Positions 10,101 through 17,071 of a stretch of 53,430 nucleotides of DNA are shown here, piece by piece; the first letter of the stretch is position 1, and every line of letters starts with the position of its first letter. The notes below the pieces were generated by a model that searched no databases, was not told where the DNA came from, and was given only the letters and a program-made list of their open reading frames with translations. Location of the stretch: the IMG/VR virus record IMGVR_UViG_3300009177_000049, positions 1 through 53,430 of that record; one strand, given 5' to 3'. The DNA comes from a virus. The position numbers and the translations under genes were made by a program.

Positions 10101-10709
10101 CTGCGGAAGATCGAGCAGGGCGGCATGGTCCACATGTCGGTGTCACGTCCCGACGGGATCTACTACCTCGACGAGCTCTACGGCTTCGACGACTTCGTCG
10201 ACGTCGACGGCAGCGTCAAGCAGCGCGCGATCCCCTGGAAGATCGAGACCAACACCCAGGGAGCCAACCGCGCCCACGACGCCTGGGCCCACCTGCAGCA
10301 GGTGGGCATCAACGCCGGGAACTTCGCCGGGTCGATGCGCTACGGCATCCGCAGCTGGGACGTCAACGGCAGGGCCGTCGAGGTGTCGAAGCACGTCTAC
10401 GACCACAACGCCCCGAGCGAGCTGTACTACGACTTCGAGGACTTCCTCCAGATCCGGCGTGACCTGAAGGAGTGGTTCTTCTTCGCCGAGTCCGTGCCCG
10501 ACAAGCTCGGGGTTACGAAGCCGTCGTACGGCCAGATCAGCCTGATCCAGTACCGGTACGCGCCGATCAGTGTGAACGTCGGCTACGAGTACGGCTCGGT
10601 CGAGACCTTCGAGTACGGGCGCTCGGACTACGCCGGGATGAACGACACCACAGACCCGTACACAACGAACGGGACACCCAACCCCTTCATCGACACCAGG
10701 AGACCGTGA
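7170..10709 (+). CDS. Tail tubular protein B / nozzle with inserted carbohydrate-binding-like modules
   Basis: This 1179-residue protein opens like podovirus tail tubular protein B (GVSDSTSLRIMENTLITESG, then RPGLRYLSY), the six-bladed nozzle. At about 220-590 there is an insertion with CBM_4_9-like starts (NRVLNPSFETNDDTW; LMTKPLHDVNSTGIGGW) and a duplicated ending: YFWTGAVNASSSVY near 435 and KYEWNGTAHASSSTERTY near 570. The nozzle body then resumes with FAFFYTFANEVGESAPSAI. T7 gp12 is near 800 residues, so the excess is about the size of the insertion. Inferred: the nozzle itself also carries sugar-binding modules. GTG 7170 is 3 bases after the previous stop. Confidence 0.75.
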   Translation: MPPKMKVPAPIDRPLARAYLREFTGWSTAYPPGVSDSTSLRIMENTLITESGACRIRPGLRYLSYTTVPTEAVPVGTAFNMPVVGSHEAFFLNDGTKAYLFAVRETDLTVSFRVLAETPSGRVVISLTDAGFSIPQGEAGDSGINFRSTTQYVKYLQIDNKIFALSDAGSMLRMFNVGTTKTAKRMLPIVRPEWTVADKLTVVHPDAGWVNSGVPLTTRTNRVLNPSFETNDDTWTLDTTDTFISRDSTQHQAGGFSLRMSSLPQRTNLMTKPLHDVNSTGIGGWDASAGVDSITTTTGENAMRVNVHDGPAGFAGYVRGPDVNVKAGETYRVAFDVTSTNLIRATGVMVKFYNPADKQVGENLIVNDSLTNTVGRKLSSAFKVPSGALTLAVYLVGYHTSAQGDANYKVRNVSLFQSAESSTFFTGSTGTNYFWTGAVNASSSVYHPPVDVGIRQTMSLGAQRWAGSAYIRGTVARGAQLNLVYIGNNGVISNEVGTMTTDATAGWTRLSNLGTAPANTTSVRLTIRVPALPRGEFHYVDSVLLEGGPTLGAYFDGSFGDSPSSKYEWNGTAHASSSTERTYSVGGTLPNPETRSPNTLISDGSNGHDNAYNFAFFYTFANEVGESAPSAITTVRCQRSWVQWKWETPNGAGEPSGNATSDPEQCADQLVCSMPSDVFVNAMASGAIKWNLYMLEWNDQSPVPVMAVRVDSRELKPTSTLGPDGWLRVTPSQSEAGDEQMMVPTKNTRINYSDPSRGGQGIVAADRMIIVKDATNPAVIKWTSNQQGSYTDFSSSRGGGFKTLTSGNLNMAATVKLWQNPQSADTLTILCRGVDGYNTCYYMAPANIAQQSEAVNVMGFEETTATPGTTSPYGCEVFNNGLYHPLDDQLMKSTATMYNINHKSQTDKIDNMWQGLTRKEWIVSSVHDLRLYYLVHNPAGESLEPGCNGNEIWVLDGGASSDTGGGSWSRFLIQATSLRKIEQGGMVHMSVSRPDGIYYLDELYGFDDFVDVDGSVKQRAIPWKIETNTQGANRAHDAWAHLQQVGINAGNFAGSMRYGIRSWDVNGRAVEVSKHVYDHNAPSELYYDFEDFLQIRRDLKEWFFFAESVPDKLGVTKPSYGQISLIQYRYAPISVNVGYEYGSVETFEYGRSDYAGMNDTTDPYTTNGTPNPFIDTRRP

Positions 10710-10960
10710 TGGCCAAGCTCGACGCCGAACACCGCGACAAGCTCAAGAAGGGCTCATTCGCCCTCAAGGGCAAGCGCAAGTACCCGATCCACGACAAGGC
10801 CCACGCCAAGGCTGCGCTGTCGATGTCGGCGCGCAAGGACACCGAGGGCGACAAGGACGCGATTCGTGCGAAGGTGCTGCAGAAGTACCCCGGCCTCAAG
10901 AAGAAGCCGGGTGAGTCGAAGGGCAAGTCGAAGCTGCAGCCCTTCCACAAGAAGCACTAG
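10709..10960 (+). CDS. DUF6582-like small basic protein
   Basis: This 83-residue protein includes KGKRKYPIHDKAHAKAALSM followed by an A-K-V-x-x-K-Y-P-G-L motif, matching the DUF6582 pattern (YPI-x-D-x-x-HA-x-x-A). That domain often occurs in phage head proteins or as a small stand-alone protein. The C-terminus is very lysine-rich (KKKPGESKGKSK), which could bind DNA. ATG 10709 overlaps the nozzle stop. Its TAG stop is part of a CTAG palindrome that also gives the stop of the opposing gene, so the two transcription units converge with shared bases. Confidence 0.75.
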   Translation: MAKLDAEHRDKLKKGSFALKGKRKYPIHDKAHAKAALSMSARKDTEGDKDAIRAKVLQKYPGLKKKPGESKGKSKLQPFHKKH

Positions 10961-11028
10961 CGTCGCACGATCAGCACGACGAGGAACGCCAGCACGAGCA
11001 GCACCACGATCCAGCCGAGCGCGCCCAT
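10957..11028 (-). CDS. 23-residue single-pass membrane peptide in the lysis cassette
   Basis: The peptide begins MGALGWIVVLLVLAFLVVLI and ends VRR, so it is almost entirely one transmembrane helix with a positive C-terminus. ATG at 11028-11026 overlaps the TGA of the upstream two-helix protein by one base, a coupled arrangement shared by neighbours. Lysis cassettes often carry a holin plus a tiny antiholin or pinholin-like peptide; that role is inferred. The coding case rests on the coupling, the hydrophobic composition and the exact fit between neighbours. Confidence 0.55.
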   Translation of the reverse strand: MGALGWIVVLLVLAFLVVLIVRR

Positions 11029-11183
11029 CAGTTGAGCGCCTTCCCGGCGTGGATCACCAGCACCAGCACCCAGCAGAACAGTCCGGCTGCGATCAGGTTC
11101 AGCCGCGGATGGCTGACGCCGACCGCTGCGATGGCGAAGAAGATCGCAGCGACCAGGAACAGGATGAAGTACAAGACGTCCAT
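11028..11183 (-). CDS. Small two-helix membrane protein, probable holin
   Basis: This 51-residue protein has hydrophobic helices at about 3-21 (VLYFILFLVAAIFFAIAAVG) and 28-46 (LNLIAAGLFCWVLVLVIHAG), and a short basic linker (SHPRL). It lies 1 base downstream of the M23 endolysin on the same strand. Actinophage lysis modules commonly place one or two such proteins immediately after the endolysin. Inferred: holin, topology N-in or N-out undetermined. I prefer ATG 11183 because upstream codons lie inside the endolysin gene. Confidence 0.7.
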   Translation of the reverse strand: MDVLYFILFLVAAIFFAIAAVGVSHPRLNLIAAGLFCWVLVLVIHAGKALN

Positions 11184-11184
11184 G

Positions 11185-11586
11185 TCAGTCCGTTCTGTTG
11201 AAGACGGGCTTCCGGTGGTCCCAGTAGCCGTACGGTGACTTCCGCTCCTCATAGTGCAGGTGCGGCCCAGTCGAGTTCCCAGTGTTCCCGGAGTACCCGA
11301 CGATCTGGCCCTTCTTGATCCGCTGCCCGGCCTTCACCTTGATCGAGCTCAGGTGGCAGTAGCCGATCCTGATGCCCGTCGACTTGTTGATGAGCACCAC
11401 GTGGATCCCGTAGCTCGAGCCCCACGCGTTGAACGTGGAGTGGACCCAGCCCGCCTTGCTGGCACGAACCGGGACACCGGTCTTGCCCTTGGTCGAGTAG
11501 TCGTCTCCGGTGTGGTAGCCGGCGGCCCACGACCCACGCTTGCCGTACGGCGTGGAGATCGTGTACGGCGGGATCGGGTTGCTCAT
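11185..11586 (-). CDS. M23-family endolysin (zinc metallopeptidase)
   Basis: This 133-residue single-domain protein has the LytM/M23 zinc site: H25-x-G-x-D29 (GYHTGDD), H78 in GYCHLSS, and H109-L-H111 in STGPHLHYE. The G-x-x-V-x-A and KKGQIVGYSGNTG strand motifs are also typical. Such enzymes cut peptide cross-bridges in peptidoglycan. No signal peptide or binding domain is present, so release should depend on a holin, and two membrane proteins follow directly. ATG 11586 overlaps the stop of the upstream gene. Confidence 0.9.
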   Translation of the reverse strand: MSNPIPPYTISTPYGKRGSWAAGYHTGDDYSTKGKTGVPVRASKAGWVHSTFNAWGSSYGIHVVLINKSTGIRIGYCHLSSIKVKAGQRIKKGQIVGYSGNTGNSTGPHLHYEERKSPYGYWDHRKPVFNRTD

Positions 11587-11810
11587 TCCTCCACCCTCTC
11601 CGGCCAGTGCCAGGTGCCACCGGTGTGCTCGTCCTCAGACTGACGGATCTGCCGGTCGAAGAACACACCCGTCGGGTTGAGAACACAGATCCCGATGTCG
11701 TTCGGGTTGATCTCGGTGACCACTGCGGCCCGGCACTCGGAGGTGAACTTGCCACCCGCGGAGCCGTACGACACGTAGTGGACGATGCGACCGACGCTGG
11801 GCTCACTCAC
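11583..11810 (-). CDS. Small conserved-type actinophage protein, unknown
   Basis: This 75-residue protein starting at GTG 11810 contains VGRIVHYVSYGSAGGK, CRAAVVTEI, ICVLNPTGVFFDRQ and a GTWHWPE ending. I recall this pattern from small hypothetical proteins in many actinophages. It is likely a compact SH3-like beta barrel, with no known activity. It overlaps both its upstream gene and the endolysin start by a few bases, so it belongs to the leftward lysis operon. Confidence 0.75.
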   Translation of the reverse strand: MSEPSVGRIVHYVSYGSAGGKFTSECRAAVVTEINPNDIGICVLNPTGVFFDRQIRQSEDEHTGGTWHWPERVEE

Positions 11811-11916
11811 TGGCCGGCTCCGTGAAGATCTCGCCCTCGGACTCCGAAGCGTCGTCGTCCGGGTCATCGAGCTCAGGGTCGTAGTCGGGATGCTGTTCGG
11901 CGGGAGCTTCGCTCAT
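11803..11916 (-). CDS. 37-residue acidic protein, first gene of the lysis operon
   Basis: The protein begins MSEAPAEQHPDYDPELDDPD and stays strongly acidic to its end (SESEGEIFTEPASE). ATG 11916 has GGTGAGG just upstream. No family is recognised. It is the first gene leftward from the repeat array at 11948-12182, so its 5' end marks the direction in which that array would drive lysis transcription. Acidic composition could mean DNA mimicry, but nothing proves it. Confidence 0.6.
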   Translation of the reverse strand: MSEAPAEQHPDYDPELDDPDDDASESEGEIFTEPASE

Positions 11917-12253
11917 GGCCTCACCGTACCGCTGGGCGGTGCCGAAATGTAGACACCCGTGTAGACACCCTGTAGACACCCCCTCGTGTCTACACATAAC
12001 CGCAGGTCAGAGGCATGTAGACACCGTAGACACCAAAAAAGACCAAAGTTTATGAGTGTCACACTCAGAAAGAATCCGCTTTTCTGGTGTCTACAGTGTC
12101 TACATCGCGCTGACCTGGGGAAACGCAGCGATTCGAGGTGTCTACAAGTGTGTCTACACGGGTGTCTACACGGGTGTCTACACGCTCTCGCCGCCGCCCA
12201 GCCGCCGCTGCTACTGTTCGTCACATCGTCCGCCCGACCTACCTAGGAACGAC
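11917..12253. promoter_or_regulatory. Divergent intergenic region between the lysis and packaging operons
   Basis: This 337-base stretch has no convincing gene. It separates the leftward lysis operon (start 11916) from the rightward packaging operon (start 12254), and is mostly filled by the repeat array described separately. The symmetric layout suits back-to-back promoters. I cannot name a clear sigma-A -35/-10 pair. Bases 12183-12253 hold only a GC-rich leader with a weak AGGAA before ATG 12254. Confidence 0.6.
11948..12182. repeat. Mirror-symmetric array of TGTAGACACC repeats, centre 12060
   Basis: Copies of TGTAGACACC or one-mismatch forms lie at 11948, 11960, 11971, 12016 and 12025. 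Inverted copies begin at 11985, 12086, 12095, 12137, 12149, 12161 and 12173. The centre is a perfect 15-bp palindrome TGAGTGTCACACTCA (12053-12067). Around base 12060 the parts mirror exactly: 12016-12034 pairs with 12086-12104, and CAGGTCAG (12003-12010) with CTGACCTG (12110-12117). Outer copies mirror within 2-3 bases. This is not a CRISPR array, as there are no long spacers. It is probably a protein-binding promoter/operator or an origin. Confidence 0.9.
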
Positions 12254-13009
12254 ATGAGCCAGAACGAGAAGGCCCGGTACTACCAGGCTCTGAAGGCCGC
12301 AGGCGTCAACTTCGACAAGCACTACCGCGAGTACAACACCGAGGGCCTGCGCTCTGCCTGGCTCAAGCTCAACGACGGAGTCGACCTCGACGCCCCACCC
12401 GAGCCGCAACAGCTCGACCAGGAAGAGCCGCCGCCGCCCACCTTCTTCGGGTTCGAGGCACCGGAGCCCGATCCCGTACGGACACAGGACATCGAGGTCC
12501 GGCACGCCGACCCAGGCGAGATGGCCGGGCAACGGCAGAACAGCCAGCCTGAGGACGTGCCCATCCGGATCGACCCGGAGACCGGGCGCGAGTGGTACCA
12601 GGAGGAGATCCTGAAGCCCGCGTACCCCAAGCCGCGCGGGCGCCGCGTGCTGACCTACGTGGAGACCGGCACCAAGCAGGTCCAGACCAAGTCGGGCGAG
12701 TTCGTCGAGACCTTCGAGGTAGCGGGCGACGGCCCGCCACGGACAGCGGAGGTCAAGATCACGCTGCCGTCCTACCAGGTCGGCGTCTTCAAGGACCCGC
12801 GCTTCCCGTTCAAGGTCCACACCTACAACGGCCTCGAGGGCTTCGACCTGTTCGAGGTCCGCGACTACTACGGCGGAGCCGAGCTCGTGCCCGCCGAGGC
12901 CAAGCTCGTCTACGTCGAGAACGTCCTGTGCTACGACATCCGCTCCGTCGTACGTGCGATCGAAGCGGAATACCGTCAGCTGATGCTGACCGGAAAGGTG
13001 CCCGAATGA
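12254..13009 (+). CDS. Unknown protein, first gene of the packaging operon
   Basis: This 251-residue protein has a short helical start (MSQNEKARYYQALKAAG), an acidic Pro-rich linker (EEPPPPTFFGFEAPEPDP, about 54-74), and a beta-rich C-terminal half (LPSYQVGVFKDPRFPFKVHT, then LVYVENVLCYDIRSVVR). No membrane segment or enzyme motif is visible. ATG 12254 is the first start right of the repeat array, and its stop overlaps the next start by 4 bases. A head or packaging accessory role is inferred from position. Confidence 0.7.
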   Translation: MSQNEKARYYQALKAAGVNFDKHYREYNTEGLRSAWLKLNDGVDLDAPPEPQQLDQEEPPPPTFFGFEAPEPDPVRTQDIEVRHADPGEMAGQRQNSQPEDVPIRIDPETGREWYQEEILKPAYPKPRGRRVLTYVETGTKQVQTKSGEFVETFEVAGDGPPRTAEVKITLPSYQVGVFKDPRFPFKVHTYNGLEGFDLFEVRDYYGGAELVPAEAKLVYVENVLCYDIRSVVRAIEAEYRQLMLTGKVPE

Positions 13010-13611
13010 GCGAGGAAGTCGTCCCCGGCGAGGTCATCGAGACCATCGAGTACTCCGACCGGGACAAGGTGGACCTGGCTGCGCTGAACATCGCGCCCGA
13101 GGGCGACGAGGACACCACGTACCACACGATCCTCGAAGCCTGGCGCGAAGTGCTGAAGCCGGCGGCAGCCGAGTCGAAGAGGAACGTCACCCCGCAGTGG
13201 GCGAACCGGATGATCGCCACCTACATGGGCCTGGCGTACGCCGACATGAACGACTTCCGCGACCTGTACTACAAGCGGCTGCAGCAGATGCTCGACATCG
13301 CCAAGCTCGAGATCGCCTCCGACCCCGACTGTCTGTCCAAGAACGACGCCGTCGAGGACGCAGCCGAGAACTCCTACCACTACAAGAACCTGCTGATGAA
13401 CTGGCAGCTCGCCATCCTCGAGTGGGAGATGGAGTGGGACTGCACCAGCGGCTACGCCGCCATCGACGTCGCCGTCATCTCCGAGATCCACAAGATGTTC
13501 CTGTCCGACCAGGGACTGGTGGCGTGGCTCGAGCAGATCAAGTTCGAGTTCACCGAGGCCGACCAGGAGATGCTGACGCAGACCCTGATGGAGTTCAAGG
13601 GGGAGGAGTAA
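13006..13611 (+). CDS. Unknown helical protein
   Basis: This 201-residue, acidic, mostly helical protein starts at ATG 13006 inside the previous stop. Its centre contains MNDFRDLYYKRLQQMLDIAK and a tryptophan-rich helix (LLMNWQLAILEWEMEWD). No motif ties it to a known enzyme. Its size and helicity would allow a head chaperone or small packaging subunit. Its stop TAA shares a base with the next ATG (TAATG), with GGAGGAG just before. Confidence 0.65.
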   Translation: MSEEVVPGEVIETIEYSDRDKVDLAALNIAPEGDEDTTYHTILEAWREVLKPAAAESKRNVTPQWANRMIATYMGLAYADMNDFRDLYYKRLQQMLDIAKLEIASDPDCLSKNDAVEDAAENSYHYKNLLMNWQLAILEWEMEWDCTSGYAAIDVAVISEIHKMFLSDQGLVAWLEQIKFEFTEADQEMLTQTLMEFKGEE

Positions 13612-14681
13612 TGGGTGAGCAAGCCACTGAAGCCACACCTGAGGTGGTGGAGATTCCGGTCCACGGTGACGCTGCGTTCTCGGCGCTCATGGATGCGCTG
13701 GCGCCGGATGCGGCTGGCGAGACGCCTGCGGCGGGAGACGCGCCTGCTGGAACTGCTCAGCCTGCAGGTGACGGAAAGCCAGCAGACGGTGCTGCTCCTG
13801 GAACAGCTGCTCCACCCGCAGGTGACGGTGGTGCAGCCGCTACCGGAGCTCCTGCCGGACCCGACACCGCCGGGACTGGCGGAGCTGATAGCGGCACAGC
13901 AGCCCCCGCCACCCCCGGAACCGGAGCCGGAGATGGAGCCGATGCCGGACCCCCGTCTGGAGATCGCCCAGAGACTTGGACTACCCCAGCCGCAGAGCTG
14001 ATCCCCAGGCTGGGCGAGTTGTCCACCGCGCTCGAGGAGCGCACCGCACAGGCGTACCAGACCGCTGCACTCGAAGAGGTACAGACCGAGCACGCCCAGT
14101 ACTTCGAGGCCCTCAACAAGCACCCGCGGCTGATGGTCGGTCAGCAGGTGCCGGTCCTCGAAGGCGAAGGCATGGAGACACTCCGTGACGTCAACGACGC
14201 CCGCGAGTGGCAGGAGGCCGTGAAGTCGATCCTGGTCGAGGAGATCAAGGACCGAGCTACCACGGCGATGGAGGAGAACTCCGACTTCCTCTCCACCATC
14301 CACGCCTCGATCGGGCTGTTCCAGAACAACCCCGACCTGGTGCCCGGCACTGCCGAGTTCGATGTCACCCTCGCCAACCGGTTTGCGGAGCTGGCTACTC
14401 CGTACGAGCTCCGGGTCGAGGGGAAACTGCAGGGTTACTCCATCCCCGTGCAGCCGATCATCGAACAGATCCGGGCCCAGCTGGTGGCGGAGCGTTCCTT
14501 GTCCGCGCCTGCCACCCCCGCAGCCGGTGCGGCGGCCTCTTCACCCGCCGCGCCGGCTGCACCGAGGAAGCCGGTCGACCCGCCGCAGGCAGGCATCCAG
14601 TCCAAGGCCGGATCGGGTGAGGCGAAGGAAGACTTCTCCACCCTGTTCGGCACCATCGGGCTACCCGACTTCCAGATCTGA
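13611..14681 (+). CDS. Ala/Gly/Pro-rich protein, scaffold candidate
   Basis: This 356-residue protein has a long disordered region (about 35-125) of A, G, P, T and D, then a helical region (LIPRLGELSTALEERTAQAY; ALEEVQTEHAQYFEALNKHP), a second disordered Ala/Pro stretch (about 300-330), and a conserved-looking end (FSTLFGTIGLPDFQI). No scaffold gene sits between portal and capsid. This acidic, helical, partly disordered protein is the best scaffold candidate, by composition only. ATG 13611 follows GGAGGAG by 3 bases. Confidence 0.65.
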   Translation: MGEQATEATPEVVEIPVHGDAAFSALMDALAPDAAGETPAAGDAPAGTAQPAGDGKPADGAAPGTAAPPAGDGGAAATGAPAGPDTAGTGGADSGTAAPATPGTGAGDGADAGPPSGDRPETWTTPAAELIPRLGELSTALEERTAQAYQTAALEEVQTEHAQYFEALNKHPRLMVGQQVPVLEGEGMETLRDVNDAREWQEAVKSILVEEIKDRATTAMEENSDFLSTIHASIGLFQNNPDLVPGTAEFDVTLANRFAELATPYELRVEGKLQGYSIPVQPIIEQIRAQLVAERSLSAPATPAAGAAASSPAAPAAPRKPVDPPQAGIQSKAGSGEAKEDFSTLFGTIGLPDFQI

Positions 14682-14687
14682 GGCACC

Positions 14688-15458
14688 ATGACCCGCGTCC
14701 ATGCGATGCATGCGTCCATGCAGTTCACCGACAAGCCAGCGTGGCAGGACGCCGACCTGAAGAAGATCTTCACGCGGGCCTCGGCCAGGAAGGTCGGATG
14801 GATCACCGGCACCGAGGCCAACACCGACGACTTCCGCGAGCGCATCAAGGATGCCGGCGAAGCGTACGGCTACCGGGTCGCCACTCGTGCCGGTGACTCC
14901 TGGATCGCCGTGCGCAAGTCGTTCATGACCGGAGGCTGGCACGGGTTCTACTCACCCGTGCTGTCTCCCACTGACGGTGAGGGCAAGCACGGCCCACGTG
15001 GTGTGCTCGGTGTGTCGTTCAAGACAGCCGAGGTCGGCACCATCACCGTGCTGACCGCGCACTACCTGCTCAAGGGCAACCCGGACGCAAACGATCCGGG
15101 ACGCAGGGTGAACGCCAAGTTCAACCTGCAGCTCGCCCGCGAGATCGGACGACTCGCCAAGGAGTACGGCAAGGGCCGGAACCTGGTCTTCTACGGCGGC
15201 GACCAGAACATCACCGATCGCACCGAGGACACGTTCATGGGCCAGCCGCTCACCTCGGCATGGGACGAGCTGAAGCGGTGGGAGTCCACCGGCCACGGCA
15301 CCTACGACGTGATCGCCTCCTACGACCACGACAACCGGGTGGCAGCCGCATACTGCCGTGCCCTGGACGACACCGAGTTCAAGCTGAACACTGACCATTG
15401 GCTGGTCGAAGCTGGTTTCGACATCAGGCCACTCACCTCGAAGGGAGGAAGATCATGA
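14688..15458 (+). CDS. Endonuclease/exonuclease/phosphatase (EEP) family nuclease-like protein
   Basis: This 256-residue protein has EEP (DNase I-like) landmarks in order: metal-binding Glu in ITGTEANTDD (about 43), a V-x-x-x-T-A-H-Y strand (about 124), G-G-D-Q-N-I (about 170) and T-D-H-W-L-V-E near the end (about 238). These enzymes use Mg2+ and an Asp/His pair to hydrolyse phosphodiesters. It sits two genes before terminase in the head operon. It could trim DNA ends at packaging, degrade host DNA, or be virion-borne. Several in-frame ATGs (14688, 14703, 14715) leave the exact start open. Confidence 0.75.
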   Translation: MTRVHAMHASMQFTDKPAWQDADLKKIFTRASARKVGWITGTEANTDDFRERIKDAGEAYGYRVATRAGDSWIAVRKSFMTGGWHGFYSPVLSPTDGEGKHGPRGVLGVSFKTAEVGTITVLTAHYLLKGNPDANDPGRRVNAKFNLQLAREIGRLAKEYGKGRNLVFYGGDQNITDRTEDTFMGQPLTSAWDELKRWESTGHGTYDVIASYDHDNRVAAAYCRALDDTEFKLNTDHWLVEAGFDIRPLTSKGGRS

Positions 15459-15604
15459 GCAGCGCAAGCGCAGCCGAGCAGTACCGCGAGTACGTCGGTC
15501 TCGAGGAGCCCGAGCACGTCGACGGTATCTCCGAGGATGACGAGGACGACGAGGAGCCCGCGGCCAAGAAGTCCACGGCCAAGAAGACCTCGGCCAAGAA
15601 GTAG
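15455..15604 (+). CDS. 49-residue protein with acidic centre and Lys/Ala tail
   Basis: The protein starts MSSASAAEQYREYVGL, continues with an acidic block (SEDDEDDEEP) and ends with repeated AAKKS/TAKKT/SAKK units like histone H1 tails. ATG 15455 overlaps the preceding stop and is preceded by GGGAGG. The charge segregation suggests nucleic-acid or protein condensation. It directly precedes terminase by 6 bases. No family is assigned. Confidence 0.65.
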   Translation: MSSASAAEQYREYVGLEEPEHVDGISEDDEDDEEPAAKKSTAKKTSAKK

Positions 15605-15610
15605 TGCCTG

Positions 15611-17071
15611 ATGCCCACGTTCCCTGTCCACTACCGGCCTCGCCCGTACCAGCGTGAGGCCCACGAGATGTGGCGCAAGTACCGCATCTCGGGCGTGGTG
15701 TACCCGCGCCAGTCGGGCAAGGACGTGGGCATGAGCATGGAGATGTGCGAGCGCCGGCTCCGCACACCCAAGACCACGGGCGTCTACGTCAGCCTCGACA
15801 ACCCGATGATCCGCGACATTCTGTGGGACAAGACGTACTTCGACCCGGCCTCCGGCTTCTACGTCCAGGCCCTGCAGGACAACGTGCCCACCGAGCTCGT
15901 CGACTGGAAGGGCACGGTCATGGAGGGCCGGTTCTCCAACAAGAGCCGGCTCAAGCTGCAGGGCTACTTCCAGTCGGGCCGCGACAAGAACGGTGTCGGC
16001 ACGTCCTTCCAGGACTACGCCTTCACCGAGCTCGCCCTGTTCACACGCGAGGACCCGATCCCCCGGCTCATCCCGATCATCGAGAACCGGGCCGAGGACA
16101 AGAAGCTGATGTTCGCCTCGACTCCACGAGGCAAGCGGAAGAACCCGCTGTGGCAGCTGATGCAGTCGATGGAGGGCAACCCCGACTTCAAGGTCATCAC
16201 CCGCACCATCGACGATCTCAACGCCATGATGGTGGCCGAGAAGCTCGAGCCGGTGCTGACGCAGGCTCAGCTCGAGCAGATCCGCGAGACCTACCACCGC
16301 CGGTTCGGCAACGACCGGATGTTCGAGCAGGAGTACTACTGCTCGTTCGAGGAGATGGACGCTGCCGCCGTGTACGGCGAGGCGTACATGGCGATGATGA
16401 ACGACCAGCGGATCCACACGTTCAACCTCAACACCGCGCATCCGGTGTACGTGGTCTTCGACATCGGCGCATCCGGGATGCACTCCGACGCCACAGCGTG
16501 GATCGCCTGGCAGTGGATCAACTCGAAGATGTTCATATACGACTGCGGCGAGGGCCACGGCAAGGCACTGCCGGAGTACGTCGACGTCCTCCGCGAGAAG
16601 CCCTGGTTCAACCAGGTGGCGCAGATGATCCTACCGTGGGACGGAGAGCACCACGAGAAGGCCGTGAACACCACGCCCGCGGACATGATGCGCACCAAGT
16701 TCCCCAACGTCTCCGTCCTCGCCAAGTCCGGCAAGGTGTGGAAGATCCCCGGCTCACGCCAGGGGGACTACGACATCATCACCGATATCCAGCAGGCACG
16801 GCTGCAGATGTACAACCTGATCGTCCACGAGGGCAACTGCCAGTGGCTGCTCGAGTGCTTCGAGAACTACAAGTACGAGTTCAACCACAAGCTGCAGATG
16901 TGGACAGAGAAGCCGCTGCACGACCGCTTCAGCCACACGATGGATGCCTACCGCTACGCGGTGCAGGCCACCAAGGAGCTGGACTTCTTCGGCGGAAAAT
17001 TTTTTGAGCAACCAGGATCCGAGACGTCCGTCGACTACATCGAGGACTGGTCGAAGGTGTGGGCCAAGTGA
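15611..17071 (+). CDS. terL: Terminase large subunit
   Basis: This 486-residue protein has both terminase domains. The ATPase part has a Walker A variant P-R-Q-S-G-K-D (32-38) and a probable Walker B (DYAFTELALF from residue 135, with E140 as the acid). An FASTPRG coupling motif lies near 173-179. The RNase H-like nuclease has D284 in VVFDIGASG and D445 in SHTMDAYRYA. It powers DNA translocation into proheads and cuts the DNA. ATG 15611 is 6 bases after the previous gene. The last third has an odd A4T6 run at 16996-17005. Confidence 0.92.
   Translation: MPTFPVHYRPRPYQREAHEMWRKYRISGVVYPRQSGKDVGMSMEMCERRLRTPKTTGVYVSLDNPMIRDILWDKTYFDPASGFYVQALQDNVPTELVDWKGTVMEGRFSNKSRLKLQGYFQSGRDKNGVGTSFQDYAFTELALFTREDPIPRLIPIIENRAEDKKLMFASTPRGKRKNPLWQLMQSMEGNPDFKVITRTIDDLNAMMVAEKLEPVLTQAQLEQIRETYHRRFGNDRMFEQEYYCSFEEMDAAAVYGEAYMAMMNDQRIHTFNLNTAHPVYVVFDIGASGMHSDATAWIAWQWINSKMFIYDCGEGHGKALPEYVDVLREKPWFNQVAQMILPWDGEHHEKAVNTTPADMMRTKFPNVSVLAKSGKVWKIPGSRQGDYDIITDIQQARLQMYNLIVHEGNCQWLLECFENYKYEFNHKLQMWTEKPLHDRFSHTMDAYRYAVQATKELDFFGGKFFEQPGSETSVDYIEDWSKVWAK

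Noticed and set aside
11948-12182. CRISPR array
   Set aside because: The repeats are 10 bases, occur in both orientations, and have no uniform unique spacers. The array is symmetric about a centre.
13615-14001. A 128-codon open frame overlapping the Ala/Pro-rich gene in another frame
   Set aside because: The region is repetitive GC-rich sequence in which all frames tend to stay open. The other frame has a better ribosome site and coupling, and its product continues into well-structured protein.
16996-17005. A4T6 run in terminase as a programmed frameshift site
   Set aside because: The bases do not form an X-XXY-YYZ heptamer in the reading frame, and the downstream frame yields a sensible terminase end without shifting.
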